NCBI RefSeq assembly: GCF_003953935.1
Contig: NZ_RXLQ01000001.1
Coordinates: 408,121 to 472,120, forward strand
Origin: Massilia atriviolacea
GTDB taxonomy: Bacteria > Pseudomonadota > Gammaproteobacteria > Burkholderiales > Burkholderiaceae_D
DNA: 64,000 nucleotides
Direction: 5' to 3'
Program-made: the position numbers and the translations under genes
The notes under the pieces: generated by a model
What the model saw: only the letters and a program-made list of their open reading frames with translations
What the model was told of the DNA's origin: nothing
Database searches by the model: none
Shown here: piece by piece, positions 8,933-17,768 of the stretch
How the letters are laid out: each line of letters begins with the position of its first letter
Numbering within the stretch: position 1 is the stretch's first letter

Positions 8933-9167
8933 TGTTGCGGTGGTACGGAACGGTGCAATGGCCGCCCGTAATGTTTAAGGGGCAATAATTGTATATCGAG
9001 GATACGCAGGCGCGCAGCGGTTTTCCGCCGCGATATGGCCTATTTCAACGATCGGGCAAGAAAGCGAAGTCACTAAGTATTCGCTAAGTGAGCCGCTCTA
9101 CCATGGCTGCGCCGGCATGCACGACGATGCTGCGCGTCAACACGCCCATCATGCGGAGGAGAGCATA

Positions 9168-10235
9168 TTGCCCCGACAGTTTAGCCCCGGTACGTCCTTG
9201 TTATGCAGCATATTGCCAGCCGTCTTCGTGGCGTTCGCCTGGCCTGCCGGCGCCATCGCCGCGACGACGCGCAAGGCGCCGGAGACCGATGTCGGTACGC
9301 AATTGCGCGCGCTTGCCCAGCAACGGCCGTGGGCCTGCCCCGACCAGGGCGGCGCACAGGCGCCCGGACCGGGCCTGAGCGGCGGGCAAGCCGAATGCGC
9401 CTGGCAAAACCGTTTGCGCATGCGGCGCTGGAGCGGTGCGGGCGCAGCCGTGCCGGGAGCGTGCGTCAGCGCGCAGGCGCACTGGTGGGCCTGGGCCCGC
9501 GCCGGTACCGGGGCGCCGGTCTGGCGCAGCGGCTGGACCAGCCAGAGCATCGTCGACGAGCAGGGGCCGCTGAAACGCATCGTCGCGCTGCGCCGCCTGG
9601 ACGACGGCGGCTGGAACGTGACGGAGTGGCGCTGGGACCCGTCCGCACGCGCCGCCACCCGGCGCTGGCAGGAGCAGCGCTGGGCGCTGCTCAAGGCCAG
9701 GGCCGCGCAATGGCAATCGGCTCCCGAGCCGGCCTCGGGAGCGGCCGAGGCGCGCATGCTGCAGCGCGTCCTCGAAGCGCACCTCGGCGGGCGCGTGGCC
9801 GAGGCTGCCGGGCAGGCCTGGCAATGGCCGGCGCAGAACCTGTGCATCGGCGTCGACGCCCTCGGGCTGGGCCAGCAACTGATGCAACTGCCGTACGCGG
9901 CCGACGACAGCCGCCGCGAGCAGCGCGCCGCGATGCAGCTGCAACTGGCGCGGCGCTATCCCAAGGCGACCTGGCTCACGCCGTTCAGCCTGGTGCCGGC
10001 GGCGCCGCATGCCCGTGGCGGCGCCAAGTTCCACGCCGTGTGGATCGAAAACACCACCCTCAAAGGCCAGCTGTGGATACCGACCAGGGGCGACGGCCCG
10101 CTGGTGCGGCTGCGCCTGGTCACCGCGCTGGCGCCGGGCGCGGCGGCGCAGGACGAAGCCCGTGCGCGCGCCGAACAGCTGATGCTGCGGGAATTGCGGG
10201 CGCTGGCCGCGCGCTGGGTGGCCGAACATGAATGA
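9168..10235 (+). CDS. Secreted protein, first gene of the six-gene operon
   Basis: A 355-residue protein read from TTG at 9168. That start was chosen because GGAGGAG lies 6 nt upstream and the resulting N-terminus forms a complete signal peptide (hydrophobic core SLLCSILPAVFVAFAW, cleavage after GAIA). An upstream in-frame ATG at 9117 lacks both features. The mature part is Trp- and Arg-rich with several cysteines near its N-terminus (PWACPD, AECAW, PGACVS), suggesting a periplasmic disulfide-bonded domain. No known family is recognised. It overlaps the next gene by 8 nt, so it is translationally coupled to the antiporter-like protein and probably acts with that envelope-related set. Confidence 0.75.
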   Translation: MPRQFSPGTSLLCSILPAVFVAFAWPAGAIAATTRKAPETDVGTQLRALAQQRPWACPDQGGAQAPGPGLSGGQAECAWQNRLRMRRWSGAGAAVPGACVSAQAHWWAWARAGTGAPVWRSGWTSQSIVDEQGPLKRIVALRRLDDGGWNVTEWRWDPSARAATRRWQEQRWALLKARAAQWQSAPEPASGAAEARMLQRVLEAHLGGRVAEAAGQAWQWPAQNLCIGVDALGLGQQLMQLPYAADDSRREQRAAMQLQLARRYPKATWLTPFSLVPAAPHARGGAKFHAVWIENTTLKGQLWIPTRGDGPLVRLRLVTALAPGAAAQDEARARAEQLMLRELRALAARWVAEHE

Positions 10236-11442
10236 GGACGTTGCAACGCTGCCGCTGTGGCTGCTGTCGCCGCTGGCCGTCATCGGCGCGGGACTGCTGC
10301 TGTCCCAGGTGATCGGGGTCGTGCTGCAGGCGCGCGGCCTGCCCAAGCTGTACGGCGCGGTGATCGCCGGCCTGCTGCTCGGGGTAAGCGGCGCCGGCAT
10401 GGTCGACGCCGCGCTGCTGGCGCAGTTCCAGGAACTGTTCAATGCGGCCTCGGCGCTGGTCCTGTTCGAAGTCGGGCGCAAGATGGACCTGGCGTGGCTG
10501 TGGCGCAGCGGCCGCCAGGGTGGCGCGCTGGTACTCGGCTGCGTGCTGCGCGGCATGGGCGCGTGGGCGCTGCTGGCGGCCTTCGGCCTGGGCTGGGGCG
10601 AGGCGGCCTTCATCGCCGCCATCCTGATCGCCGTCAATCCGGTGGTGTTTACGTCGATGGTGTCGGACTCGAACGCGAGCGGCGTGGCCACCTACGCGGC
10701 GGCGAACACGGTCGGCATCAGCAACCTGCTGGCCTTGCTGGCCCTGTCGCTGTCGCTGGCGTGGATGCGCAGCCATAATATCAACGCCGAGTTCGGTTTC
10801 GGACGCGAATTGCTGCGCCAGGGCAGCCAGCTCGCGCTGGGCGTCGCCATCGCGCTGCTCTGTTACGGCCTGTACGCGCTGGCCGCGCGCATCTCGAAGG
10901 CCCAGGCCGGATTGCGTCCTGGAATCCTGCTGGCCGCCCTGATGATGGACCTGGGCCTGTGCTCGGTGACCTCGGCCAGCGCGCTGTTGTCGCTCCTGCT
11001 GATGGGACTGCTGCTGCGGAATGCCGAAACGCGCGACAATGTGTTCCAGGCCCAGGTCAAGACCGCCCAGGATATCGGCTATGCGCTATTGTTCATGATG
11101 TCGGCCGCGCTGGTCCAGGTGCAACAGCTGTTCCAGTGGCTGCCGATGCTGGCGGCGCTGCTGGTGTTTGCACTGCGCATCGGGCTGACCCGGCTGGCCC
11201 TGATGCCGAGCGCTGCCTGGAGCGGCAACAAGAAGAACGCCATTGCGCTGTCGCTCTGCTCGCTGGTCAGTTTCGGCTCGCTGGTGGTGGATAATTCGAT
11301 GAGCGGGGCGTCGTACATGAGCGAGGGCGCGGCCGCCGTCATGGCGGCGCTGCTGGCCCTGAACGTGCTGGCCGGACCCGGCCTGACCTGGTGGGGCCTG
11401 AAGCTGGCCGACGAAACGCACGAAGGAGATGAACATGGCTGA
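10228..11442 (+). CDS. Cation/proton antiporter-like (CPA2-type) membrane protein
   Basis: A 404-residue polytopic membrane protein with about 11-12 hydrophobic helices. The layout resembles the Na+/H+ exchanger (Kef/CPA2) fold: ALVLFEVGRKMDL matches the 'LFxxGLExD'-type helix 4 region, and AAILIAVNPVVFTSMVSD resembles the broken-helix region of exchangers. The usual adjacent acidic pair is not obvious, so ion specificity or even transport activity is uncertain. It lacks a C-terminal RCK/TrkA-N domain. It overlaps the genes on both sides by 8 nt. Confidence 0.75.
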   Translation: MNEDVATLPLWLLSPLAVIGAGLLLSQVIGVVLQARGLPKLYGAVIAGLLLGVSGAGMVDAALLAQFQELFNAASALVLFEVGRKMDLAWLWRSGRQGGALVLGCVLRGMGAWALLAAFGLGWGEAAFIAAILIAVNPVVFTSMVSDSNASGVATYAAANTVGISNLLALLALSLSLAWMRSHNINAEFGFGRELLRQGSQLALGVAIALLCYGLYALAARISKAQAGLRPGILLAALMMDLGLCSVTSASALLSLLLMGLLLRNAETRDNVFQAQVKTAQDIGYALLFMMSAALVQVQQLFQWLPMLAALLVFALRIGLTRLALMPSAAWSGNKKNAIALSLCSLVSFGSLVVDNSMSGASYMSEGAAAVMAALLALNVLAGPGLTWWGLKLADETHEGDEHG

Positions 11443-12643
11443 CGCCGTCACGGAACAGGCGCACCTCGCCGCCGCGCAGGCCCTGGCGGTGGCCGGCCAG
11501 GGACCGGCCTACCTGCCGCCGTTCACCGAATCGCGACTCGGGACGATGGGCATCGAACTCGAACTGATGGTGCTCGACCGGCTCACCCACGACCTGATGC
11601 CGGCCGCGCCCGACATCCTGCGCCTGCTCGACATGCAGACCAAGAAATGGATCGCCACGCCCGAAATCACCACCTCCATGCTGGAAGTGGCCAGTTCCAT
11701 CCTCGGCAGCTATGCCGAAGCGGCCGCCGAGATCGAGGAAATCCGCGCCAGCGTGCAGCGCGCCGCCTTCCAGGTGGGCGCGGCCATCTCGGGCGGCGGC
11801 GCCCATCCTTTCCAGCGCTGGAACGAACAGCGCATCTATCCGAAGGAACGCTACCGCGAGTCGGCCAGGAAGTACGGCTACCTGGCCAAGATGTTCACCG
11901 TGTTCGGCATGCACGTGCACGTGGGCGTGCCCAGCGCCGACGAAGCCATTCGCCTGTGCGCCTGGCTGACCCAGCGCGCACCGCTGTTCATTGCGCTGTC
12001 GGCCAACTCGCCCTGCTGGCAGGGGGAGGATTCCGGCTTTTGCAGCGCCCGCAGCAATGTGGTCGGCGCCTTTCCGATGAGCGGCACCATGCCGTCCCAC
12101 ATCCGCAGCTGGCACGATTTCGAGCAGCATTTCGCGCGCCTGGCGGGCCATGGCATCGTCAACAGCATCAAGGATTTTTACTGGGACGTGCGGCCCAAGC
12201 CCGAATTCGGCACGATCGAACTGCGCGTGCTCGATACCCCGCTGCATGCCTCGTATGCGGCCGCGCTGGCCTGCTATGCGCGCGAACTGTGCATCGAGGC
12301 CTACCAGGCGCCGGGCACCTGGCCGAGCGACGATTCGCGCGAGCTGTACGCCTGGAACCGGTTTAACGCCGCCAAGGACGGGGTCGAGGCGGTCTGGATC
12401 GATCCCTGCACCGGGATCGGCCTGCCGGTGCGCCAGGTGGTGCTGGACGACCTCGAACGCCTGGCCGCGCGCTCGACCGACCCCGGCTTCCCCGAGGCGC
12501 GCCGCACCATCGGGGAACTGATGGAGAGGGGCGGGCAGGCGCGCTGGCTCAGGGCCCACCTGGACGCCGGCTCGGGCATGAACGACCTGGCGCGCGTGGC
12601 CAGCGAACTGTTCGACCGCGCGCCGGGCGGGGCGGGCGCATGA
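11435..12643 (+). CDS. ybdK: YbdK-type carboxylate-amine ligase (GCS2 family)
   Basis: A 402-residue member of the glutamate-cysteine ligase type 2 family. These ATP-grasp-like enzymes join a glutamate gamma-carboxylate to an amine; E. coli YbdK has weak gamma-glutamylcysteine synthetase activity. The hallmark MGIELELMVLD is present near residue 30, followed by HVHVGVPSADEAI (metal/ATP-site histidines) and FGTIELRVLDTP near the C-terminal third. The ATG at 11435 was preferred over 11429 because GGAG ends 6 nt before it. It sits between a membrane antiporter-like protein and a two-component system, overlapping both. The physiological substrate is unknown. Confidence 0.9.
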   Translation: MADAVTEQAHLAAAQALAVAGQGPAYLPPFTESRLGTMGIELELMVLDRLTHDLMPAAPDILRLLDMQTKKWIATPEITTSMLEVASSILGSYAEAAAEIEEIRASVQRAAFQVGAAISGGGAHPFQRWNEQRIYPKERYRESARKYGYLAKMFTVFGMHVHVGVPSADEAIRLCAWLTQRAPLFIALSANSPCWQGEDSGFCSARSNVVGAFPMSGTMPSHIRSWHDFEQHFARLAGHGIVNSIKDFYWDVRPKPEFGTIELRVLDTPLHASYAAALACYARELCIEAYQAPGTWPSDDSRELYAWNRFNAAKDGVEAVWIDPCTGIGLPVRQVVLDDLERLAARSTDPGFPEARRTIGELMERGGQARWLRAHLDAGSGMNDLARVASELFDRAPGGAGA

Positions 12644-13305
12644 GGGTGCTGCTGGTCGAGGACGACCCGATGATCGGCAGCGTGGTGCAGCAGGAACTGC
12701 GCGACGCCGGCTACGCGGTCGACTGGGTGCGCGACGGCCAGGCGGCGCTGACCAGCATCGCCGTGGCGCACGGCTACTCCTTCGTGCTGCTGGACCTGGG
12801 CTTGCCCAGGATGGACGGCATGGCGGTGCTGCGCGCGCTGCGCCTGGCCCGCAACGATGTGCCGGTGCTGGTGCTGACCGCGCGCGACGCCACCGACGAC
12901 CGGGTGGCCGGACTCGATGGCGGCGCCGACGACTACCTGGTCAAGCCGTTTGCGATGAGCGAGCTGCTGGCGCGCATGCGCGCGCTGACCCGTCGCAAGG
13001 AGCAGGCCATCGGCCCGAACCTGAGCAACGGCATCGTCACCCTCGATCCGGCCACCCACGAGGCCCGGGTCGGCGAGGTCGAGGTGCGCCTGACGGCGCG
13101 CGAGTTTTCCCTGTTGCAGTCCCTGTTGCTGCGTCCGGGCGCGATCCTGTCGCGCGCCGAACTCGAAAACCGGCTGTACGGCTGGAACGAAGAGGTGGAA
13201 AGCAATGCGGTCGAATTCCTGATCCATGGCCTGCGCAAGAAACTCGGCGCCGAGGTCATCAAAAATGTGAGGGGTGTCGGATGGATGGTGTCGAAGGGCC
13301 GCTAG
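12640..13305 (+). CDS. OmpR-family response regulator
   Basis: A 221-residue two-domain transcription regulator. The receiver domain (residues 1-115) has the acidic pair ED-D at 7-9, phospho-acceptor Asp52 in LLDLGLPRMDG, the conserved Thr in VLTARD and Lys in YLVKPF. The C-terminal winged helix (about 125-218) shows the OmpR signature with LTAREFSLLQSLL, then VEFLIHGLRKKLG and VRGVGWMV. It is closest in style to QseB/PmrA/TctD regulators. It overlaps the upstream ligase gene by 4 nt (ATGA) and the downstream kinase gene by 25 nt, which makes the kinase its partner. Confidence 0.95.
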   Translation: MRVLLVEDDPMIGSVVQQELRDAGYAVDWVRDGQAALTSIAVAHGYSFVLLDLGLPRMDGMAVLRALRLARNDVPVLVLTARDATDDRVAGLDGGADDYLVKPFAMSELLARMRALTRRKEQAIGPNLSNGIVTLDPATHEARVGEVEVRLTAREFSLLQSLLLRPGAILSRAELENRLYGWNEEVESNAVEFLIHGLRKKLGAEVIKNVRGVGWMVSKGR

Positions 13306-14627
13306 GGGCCTCGCTGCGCTGGCGCCTGTCGCTGTGGCTGACATTGGCGATCGTGGCGATCGCGGCCGGCACCGGCGTCATTTCCTATGTCTGGGCGACG
13401 GCGGAAGCGCACAGCCTGCAGGACTTGCAATTGCGCCAGACCGGCTACCTGATCAGCCGCCTCGATGCGGTGCCGGCCTCGCCGCTGGCGCGCGAAAAGG
13501 TGGGCGACGTCGACTTCGATGCGCGCGTGGTGGTGCGCTTCCTCAATTCCGGCAACGGCAAACCGGCGGCCACGCCGCCGCGCCCGCCGGTGTTTTCCAG
13601 CCTGCTCAGCGACGGCCTGCAGACGGTGTTCGTCGGCAGCGAGCAATGGCGGGTCTTCGTCAAGACCAACGCCAGGGGCGTGCGGGTCGCGGTCGGCCAG
13701 CAGACCACGGTGCGCGACGCCGCCGCCCGCGCCAGCGCCATGCGCACCCTGACCCCGATCCTGCTGCTGGTGCCGGTGCTGGTGTTGCTGGTGGGGGTGC
13801 TGCTGCGGCAAATGTTCAAGCCGTTCGAGACGCTTGCCGCCGAACTTGGCGGGCGCAGCGAAGCCGAGCTCGGCCCCTTGCGCCATACGGGCCTGCCGTC
13901 GGAAGTCTGGCCGTTCGTGGTGGCGATCAATGCGCTGCTGGTCAGGATGGGCCGGTCGCTGGCGGCGCAGCGCCGCTTCATCGCCGATGCCGCGCACGAG
14001 CTGCGCTCGCCGCTGACGGCGATGTCGCTGCAGGCCGAACGCCTCGGCGCGGCCAACATGCCGCAGGAAGCGCGCGCGCGCCTCGACGCCCTCAGCGCCG
14101 GCCTGCAGCGCACCCGCATCCTGCTCGACCAGCTGCTGACCCTGGCGCGCGCCCAGGAAGCGCCGCGCGAGACGGCCGCCACGGTCTCCATCGCGCTGGT
14201 CATTCGCGAGGTGCTGGAAGACCTGATTCCGCTGGCCGAAGCGAAGCAGATCGACCTGGGCGTGATCGGCGAGGCCGACGGCGACATCCGGGCGCGCCAG
14301 GTCGACCTCAAGGTGCTGGTCAAGAACCTGCTCGACAATGCCGTGCGCTACACCCCGCCCGGCGGCCGGGTCGACCTGGCGGTGCGGCGCGAAGGCGGCG
14401 CGCTGATCTTGCAGGTGGACGATACCGGCCCGGGCATCGCGCTTGACGAGCGCGAGCGCGTCTTCGATGCCTTCTACCGGGTCCTGGGCAACGGCGAGAT
14501 CGGCTCGGGCCTGGGCCTGGCGATTACCCGCAGCGTCGCCGAGAGCATGCAGGCGAGCATCGCCTTGTCCGATGCGCGGCCCCCGCAAACGGGGCTGCGG
14601 GTCACTGTCACATTCAGGCAAGCATGA
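13281..14627 (+). CDS. Sensor histidine kinase (QseC-like)
   Basis: A 448-residue membrane sensor kinase. It has a transmembrane helix at about 14-38, a periplasmic sensor region of about 115 residues, and a second helix at about 157-175. The dimerisation/phospho-acceptor box is FIADAAHELRSPL with His239, and the ATPase domain has the N box (NLLDNAVRYTPPGG), the G1 box (DDTGPGIALDERE) and the G2 box (GSGLGLAI). All catalytic elements are intact. GAGGGG precedes the ATG by 7 nt inside the regulator gene. It should phosphorylate the regulator encoded immediately upstream; the signal is unknown, but the PBP7-type gene that follows suggests an envelope cue. Confidence 0.94.
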   Translation: MDGVEGPLGASLRWRLSLWLTLAIVAIAAGTGVISYVWATAEAHSLQDLQLRQTGYLISRLDAVPASPLAREKVGDVDFDARVVVRFLNSGNGKPAATPPRPPVFSSLLSDGLQTVFVGSEQWRVFVKTNARGVRVAVGQQTTVRDAAARASAMRTLTPILLLVPVLVLLVGVLLRQMFKPFETLAAELGGRSEAELGPLRHTGLPSEVWPFVVAINALLVRMGRSLAAQRRFIADAAHELRSPLTAMSLQAERLGAANMPQEARARLDALSAGLQRTRILLDQLLTLARAQEAPRETAATVSIALVIREVLEDLIPLAEAKQIDLGVIGEADGDIRARQVDLKVLVKNLLDNAVRYTPPGGRVDLAVRREGGALILQVDDTGPGIALDERERVFDAFYRVLGNGEIGSGLGLAITRSVAESMQASIALSDARPPQTGLRVTVTFRQA

Positions 14628-15610
14628 AACTATCCATTCCAGTCGCGATCGGCGTGGCGGCCATGGCGCTGGCCGTGCTGGCGGCGCCGGCCCTGGCCCG
14701 CAGCGCCAGGGCCGGCGCCCACGCGGTCGCAGGCAGCGTGCGCCACGCGCAAGTGAAGCCGATTGTCAAACTCAAGGCGAAGCCGAGGGTGCGGCTCGCC
14801 AAGCGCAAGGACGTGAGCGGGCGCAAGGCTGCGTCGCGCCACCGCGCGAGCGCGCCGCGCCAGGTGACGCTGGCCGCGCTCAGGTCGAGCGCGGTGCTGA
14901 TTCTCGATCCGGCGGCGCACAAGGTGCTGTACCAAAAGAACGCCGATGCGGTCATGCCGATTGCCTCGCTCACCAAGCTGATGACGGCGCTGGTGGTGAT
15001 CGGGGCCGGGCAGGACCTGGGCGAGATGCTGACGGTGAGCGACGCCGACGTCGACCGCCTCAAGTACTCTTCCTCGCGCCTGAAGGTCGGCACGCGCCTG
15101 ACGCGCTCGGGCATGCTGCACATTGCCCTGATGAGTTCGGAGAACCGCGCGGCCTCGGCCCTGGGGCGCCATTATCCCGGCGGCACGCCGGCGTTGGTGC
15201 GGGCCATGAATGCCAAGGCGCGCGAGCTGGGCATGGGACGCACGCGCTTCGTCGAACCGACCGGCTTGTCGAGCCTGAACGTGTCGACCCCCGAGGACCT
15301 GGCCAAACTGGTGCTGGCGGCGCAGCGCGAGCCCCTGATCCGGCGCTATTCGACCGATCGCGACCATACGATCGCGCAAGGCCGCCAGTCCACGCGCTAC
15401 CGCAACTCGAACCGCCTGATCGCCAGTCCGGGCTGGCAGATCGGCACCCAGAAGACCGGTTACATCTCGGAAGCGGGGCGCTGCATGGTGCTGCACGCAA
15501 AGGTGAAGGGACGGGCGGTGGTGATGGTGTTCCTCGACTCCCAGGGAAAGTTTTCGCGCGCCAGCGACGCCAACCAGGTACGCGCCTGGCTTGTACGCGC
15601 GCGGCGCTGA
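14624..15610 (+). CDS. pbpG: D-alanyl-D-alanine endopeptidase, PBP7 type (S11)
   Basis: A 328-residue periplasmic serine peptidase that cleaves D-Ala-mDAP cross-links in peptidoglycan. A signal peptide (residues 1-26) is followed by a long basic, Ala/Arg/Lys-rich linker (about 27-80). The penicillin-binding fold has Ser115-x-x-Lys118 in ASLTKLMTAL, the SxN-type motif in MSSENRAAS, and the KTG box in TQKTGYIS. It is last in the overlapping operon, joined to the kinase gene by ATGA, and an intrinsic terminator follows at once. The basic linker may bind the cell wall; this is inference. Confidence 0.92.
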   Translation: MKLSIPVAIGVAAMALAVLAAPALARSARAGAHAVAGSVRHAQVKPIVKLKAKPRVRLAKRKDVSGRKAASRHRASAPRQVTLAALRSSAVLILDPAAHKVLYQKNADAVMPIASLTKLMTALVVIGAGQDLGEMLTVSDADVDRLKYSSSRLKVGTRLTRSGMLHIALMSSENRAASALGRHYPGGTPALVRAMNAKARELGMGRTRFVEPTGLSSLNVSTPEDLAKLVLAAQREPLIRRYSTDRDHTIAQGRQSTRYRNSNRLIASPGWQIGTQKTGYISEAGRCMVLHAKVKGRAVVMVFLDSQGKFSRASDANQVRAWLVRARR

Positions 15611-15634
15611 CGCCGGAACCGCCGGCGATTTTTT
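15611..15634 (+). terminator. Intrinsic terminator of the six-gene operon
   Basis: A 6-bp GC stem (CGCCGG at 15611-15616 with CCGGCG at 15622-15627) and a 5-nt loop are followed by ATTTTTT. It starts directly after the pbpG stop codon. Confidence 0.85.
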
Positions 15635-15692
15635 CGATCCAATCATGGTTGCCCGGATTCTCGGGCCGGATCGTATTCCTATGGAGAACGCC

Positions 15693-16016
15693 ATGAATCT
15701 TGCCAACACAAGCAGATCGACTGTCATTCGCAGCATCTTCCTCGCCGCCGCCCTGGCGCTGTCAGGCTGCGCGTCGGCGCCGGCCGACCGCTCCGTCGGG
15801 GTCGTTGTCGAGGATGCCGCCATCAGCACCCGTGTCAAGGCGGCCCTGGCCGGCGCCCCGGATGTCAAGGCGCGCGATGTGCAGGTCGAAACCTATCGTG
15901 GCGTCGTGCAATTGAGCGGATTCGTCGATTCCCAAGAGAACGTACGGCGCGCCACCGATGTGGCCCGGCGTGTCGACGGCGTGCGCGAAGTGAAGAACGA
16001 CCTGATCGTGAAGTAG
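15693..16016 (+). CDS. BON-domain lipoprotein (OsmY-like)
   Basis: A 107-residue envelope lipoprotein. ATG at 15693 has GGAG 6 nt upstream; another in-frame ATG lies at 15681. A signal peptide ends in the lipobox ALSGC, followed by a single BON domain (about residues 40-105: ISTRVKAALAG, VQVETYRGVVQLSGFVDS, VARRVDGVREVKNDL). BON proteins associate with membranes and are often induced by osmotic or envelope stress. It lies between the two-component/PBP operon and convergent fadD, with its own short leader after the upstream terminator. The exact function is not known. Confidence 0.9.
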   Translation: MNLANTSRSTVIRSIFLAAALALSGCASAPADRSVGVVVEDAAISTRVKAALAGAPDVKARDVQVETYRGVVQLSGFVDSQENVRRATDVARRVDGVREVKNDLIVK

Positions 16017-16024
16017 CGCCCGCG

Positions 16025-16077
16025 CCTGCCCGGCGAGCGCGGGCAGGGCTGCCTGGCGCAGGGCTTCCGCGCCAGGC
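16025..16077. terminator. Double hairpin between convergent genes
   Basis: Two stems lie in the 69-nt gap between the BON gene and fadD: CCTGCCCG/CGGGCAGG (16025-16032 with 16040-16047) and a perfect 9-bp GCCTGGCGC/GCGCCAGGC (16051-16059 with 16069-16077). T-runs are poor, so termination may be partial or Rho-aided, but the position suits a bidirectional terminator. Confidence 0.6.
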
Positions 16078-16085
16078 TGTTTCGC

Positions 16086-17768
16086 TTACGCGACCTTCTT
16101 TTCGTCGCGCAGTTCGCGCCGCAGGATCTTGCCGACGTTCGACTTCGGCAGTTCGGTACGGAACTCGATGAGCTTCGGCCGCTTGTACCCGGTCAACTGC
16201 TGTTTGCAGAAATCCATCAACTGCTCGGTGGTCAGCTGGGGATCCTTGCGCACCACGTAGAGCTTGACGGCTTCGCCCGAATTGTCGTCCGGCACGCCGA
16301 TGCAGGCGCATTCCAGCACGCCCGGATGGGCGGCGGCGACGCCTTCGATCTCGTTCGGGTACACATTGAAGCCGGAAACGAGGATCATGTCTTTCTTGCG
16401 GTCGACCACCTTGATGTAGCCCTTGGCGTCCATGATGCCGACGTCGCCCGACTTGAAGTAGCCGTCCGAGGTCATGACCTTGGCCGTCTCGTCGGGGCGA
16501 TTCCAGTAGCCGACCATGACCTGCGGTCCGCGGATCGAGATTTCGCCGGCTTCGCCCAGGGCGACCGGATTGCCCGCGTCGTCGAGGATGGCGATCTCGG
16601 TGGAGGGCAGCGGCAAGCCGATGGTGGCGCTGAAGGTGGTGGCGTCGGTCGGGTTGCAGGTGGCCACCGGCGAGGTTTCGGACAAGCCGTAGCCCTCGAC
16701 GATGGTGCAGCCGGTAACGCTCTTCCAGCGTTCCGCCACGGCGCTCTGGACTGCCGTGCCGCCGCCGTTGCACACCTTGAGCAGCGAAAAATCGAGCTTG
16801 GCGAAGTCGGGATTGTTCAGCAAGCCGTTGTACAGGGTGTTTACGGCCGGCAGCATGCTGATCTTGTGGCTGGAGAGGGTCTTGACCAGGCCGGGAATGT
16901 CGCGCGGGTTGGGAATGAGCACGTTGAGCGCACCCAGGCGCGTGCCCATCAGGCAGCAGCCGGTCAGCGCGAAGATATGGTACAGCGGCAGCGCGCACAC
17001 GATGGTCATGGACTCGACCTTGGGCGCCTTGTTCAGCGCCGGCTGGGCCCAGGCTTCGTTCTGCAGAACGTTGGCGACCACATTGCGGTGCGAGAGGGCG
17101 GCGCCTTTCGACACCCCGGTCGTGCCGCCCGTGTACTGGAGGAATGCAATGTCGTCATGGCCGAGCGTTGCCGGCGACAAGGGCATGCCGGCCCCATCGG
17201 ACAGGGCCTGCTTGAAGCGAATCGCGTGTGGTAAAGAAAACGCAGGCACCATTTTCTTGATATTACGCACGACGAAATTGACGATCATGCCTTTCAGGCC
17301 GCCCAGCATCTCGCCCATGCTGGTCACGACCACATGCTTGATCCTGGTTTTGGTGATGACCTGTTCCAGCGTCGTGGCGAAGTTTTCCAGGATGATGATC
17401 GCTTCCGAACCGGAATCGTTCAACTGGTGCTCCAGTTCGCGCGGCGTATACAGGGGATTGACGTTGACCGCGGTGTAGCCGGCGCGCAGCACGGCCGCGA
17501 TCACCACCGGGTACTGCAGCACGTTCGGCATCATGATGGCGACGCGCGCGCCCTTTGCCAGGCCCCGGCTCTGCAGCCAGGCGGCGAAGGTCTTCGACAA
17601 CTGATCGACTTCGCCATACGTCATGTACTTGTCCATGCACACGTAGGCATTGCGCTGCGCGTATTTCTGGAAAGACTCTTCCATCAAATGCACGAGGGAC
17701 CTGTACTGCGTGGGGTCGATCTCCGCCGGCATGCCCTTTGGGTAGGATTCAAGCCAAATCTTTTCCAT
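16086..17768 (-). CDS. fadD: Long-chain-fatty-acid-CoA ligase
   Basis: A 560-residue AMP-forming acyl-CoA synthetase. It activates long-chain fatty acids with ATP and CoA at the inner membrane for beta-oxidation or lipid use. The ATP/AMP P-loop reads YTGGTTGVSKGAALSHRN, followed by the motif EGYGLSETSP, the hinge region DRKKDMILVSGFNVYPNEIE and the C-terminal lysine in PKSNVGKILRREL. ATG at 17768 (MEKIWLESYPKG) is the usual FadD start; the frame is open upstream but has no homology. It faces away from the lipid-type cluster starting at 18438, sharing a 670-nt upstream region. Whether it supplies that pathway is unknown. Confidence 0.95.
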   Translation of the reverse strand: MEKIWLESYPKGMPAEIDPTQYRSLVHLMEESFQKYAQRNAYVCMDKYMTYGEVDQLSKTFAAWLQSRGLAKGARVAIMMPNVLQYPVVIAAVLRAGYTAVNVNPLYTPRELEHQLNDSGSEAIIILENFATTLEQVITKTRIKHVVVTSMGEMLGGLKGMIVNFVVRNIKKMVPAFSLPHAIRFKQALSDGAGMPLSPATLGHDDIAFLQYTGGTTGVSKGAALSHRNVVANVLQNEAWAQPALNKAPKVESMTIVCALPLYHIFALTGCCLMGTRLGALNVLIPNPRDIPGLVKTLSSHKISMLPAVNTLYNGLLNNPDFAKLDFSLLKVCNGGGTAVQSAVAERWKSVTGCTIVEGYGLSETSPVATCNPTDATTFSATIGLPLPSTEIAILDDAGNPVALGEAGEISIRGPQVMVGYWNRPDETAKVMTSDGYFKSGDVGIMDAKGYIKVVDRKKDMILVSGFNVYPNEIEGVAAAHPGVLECACIGVPDDNSGEAVKLYVVRKDPQLTTEQLMDFCKQQLTGYKRPKLIEFRTELPKSNVGKILRRELRDEKKVA

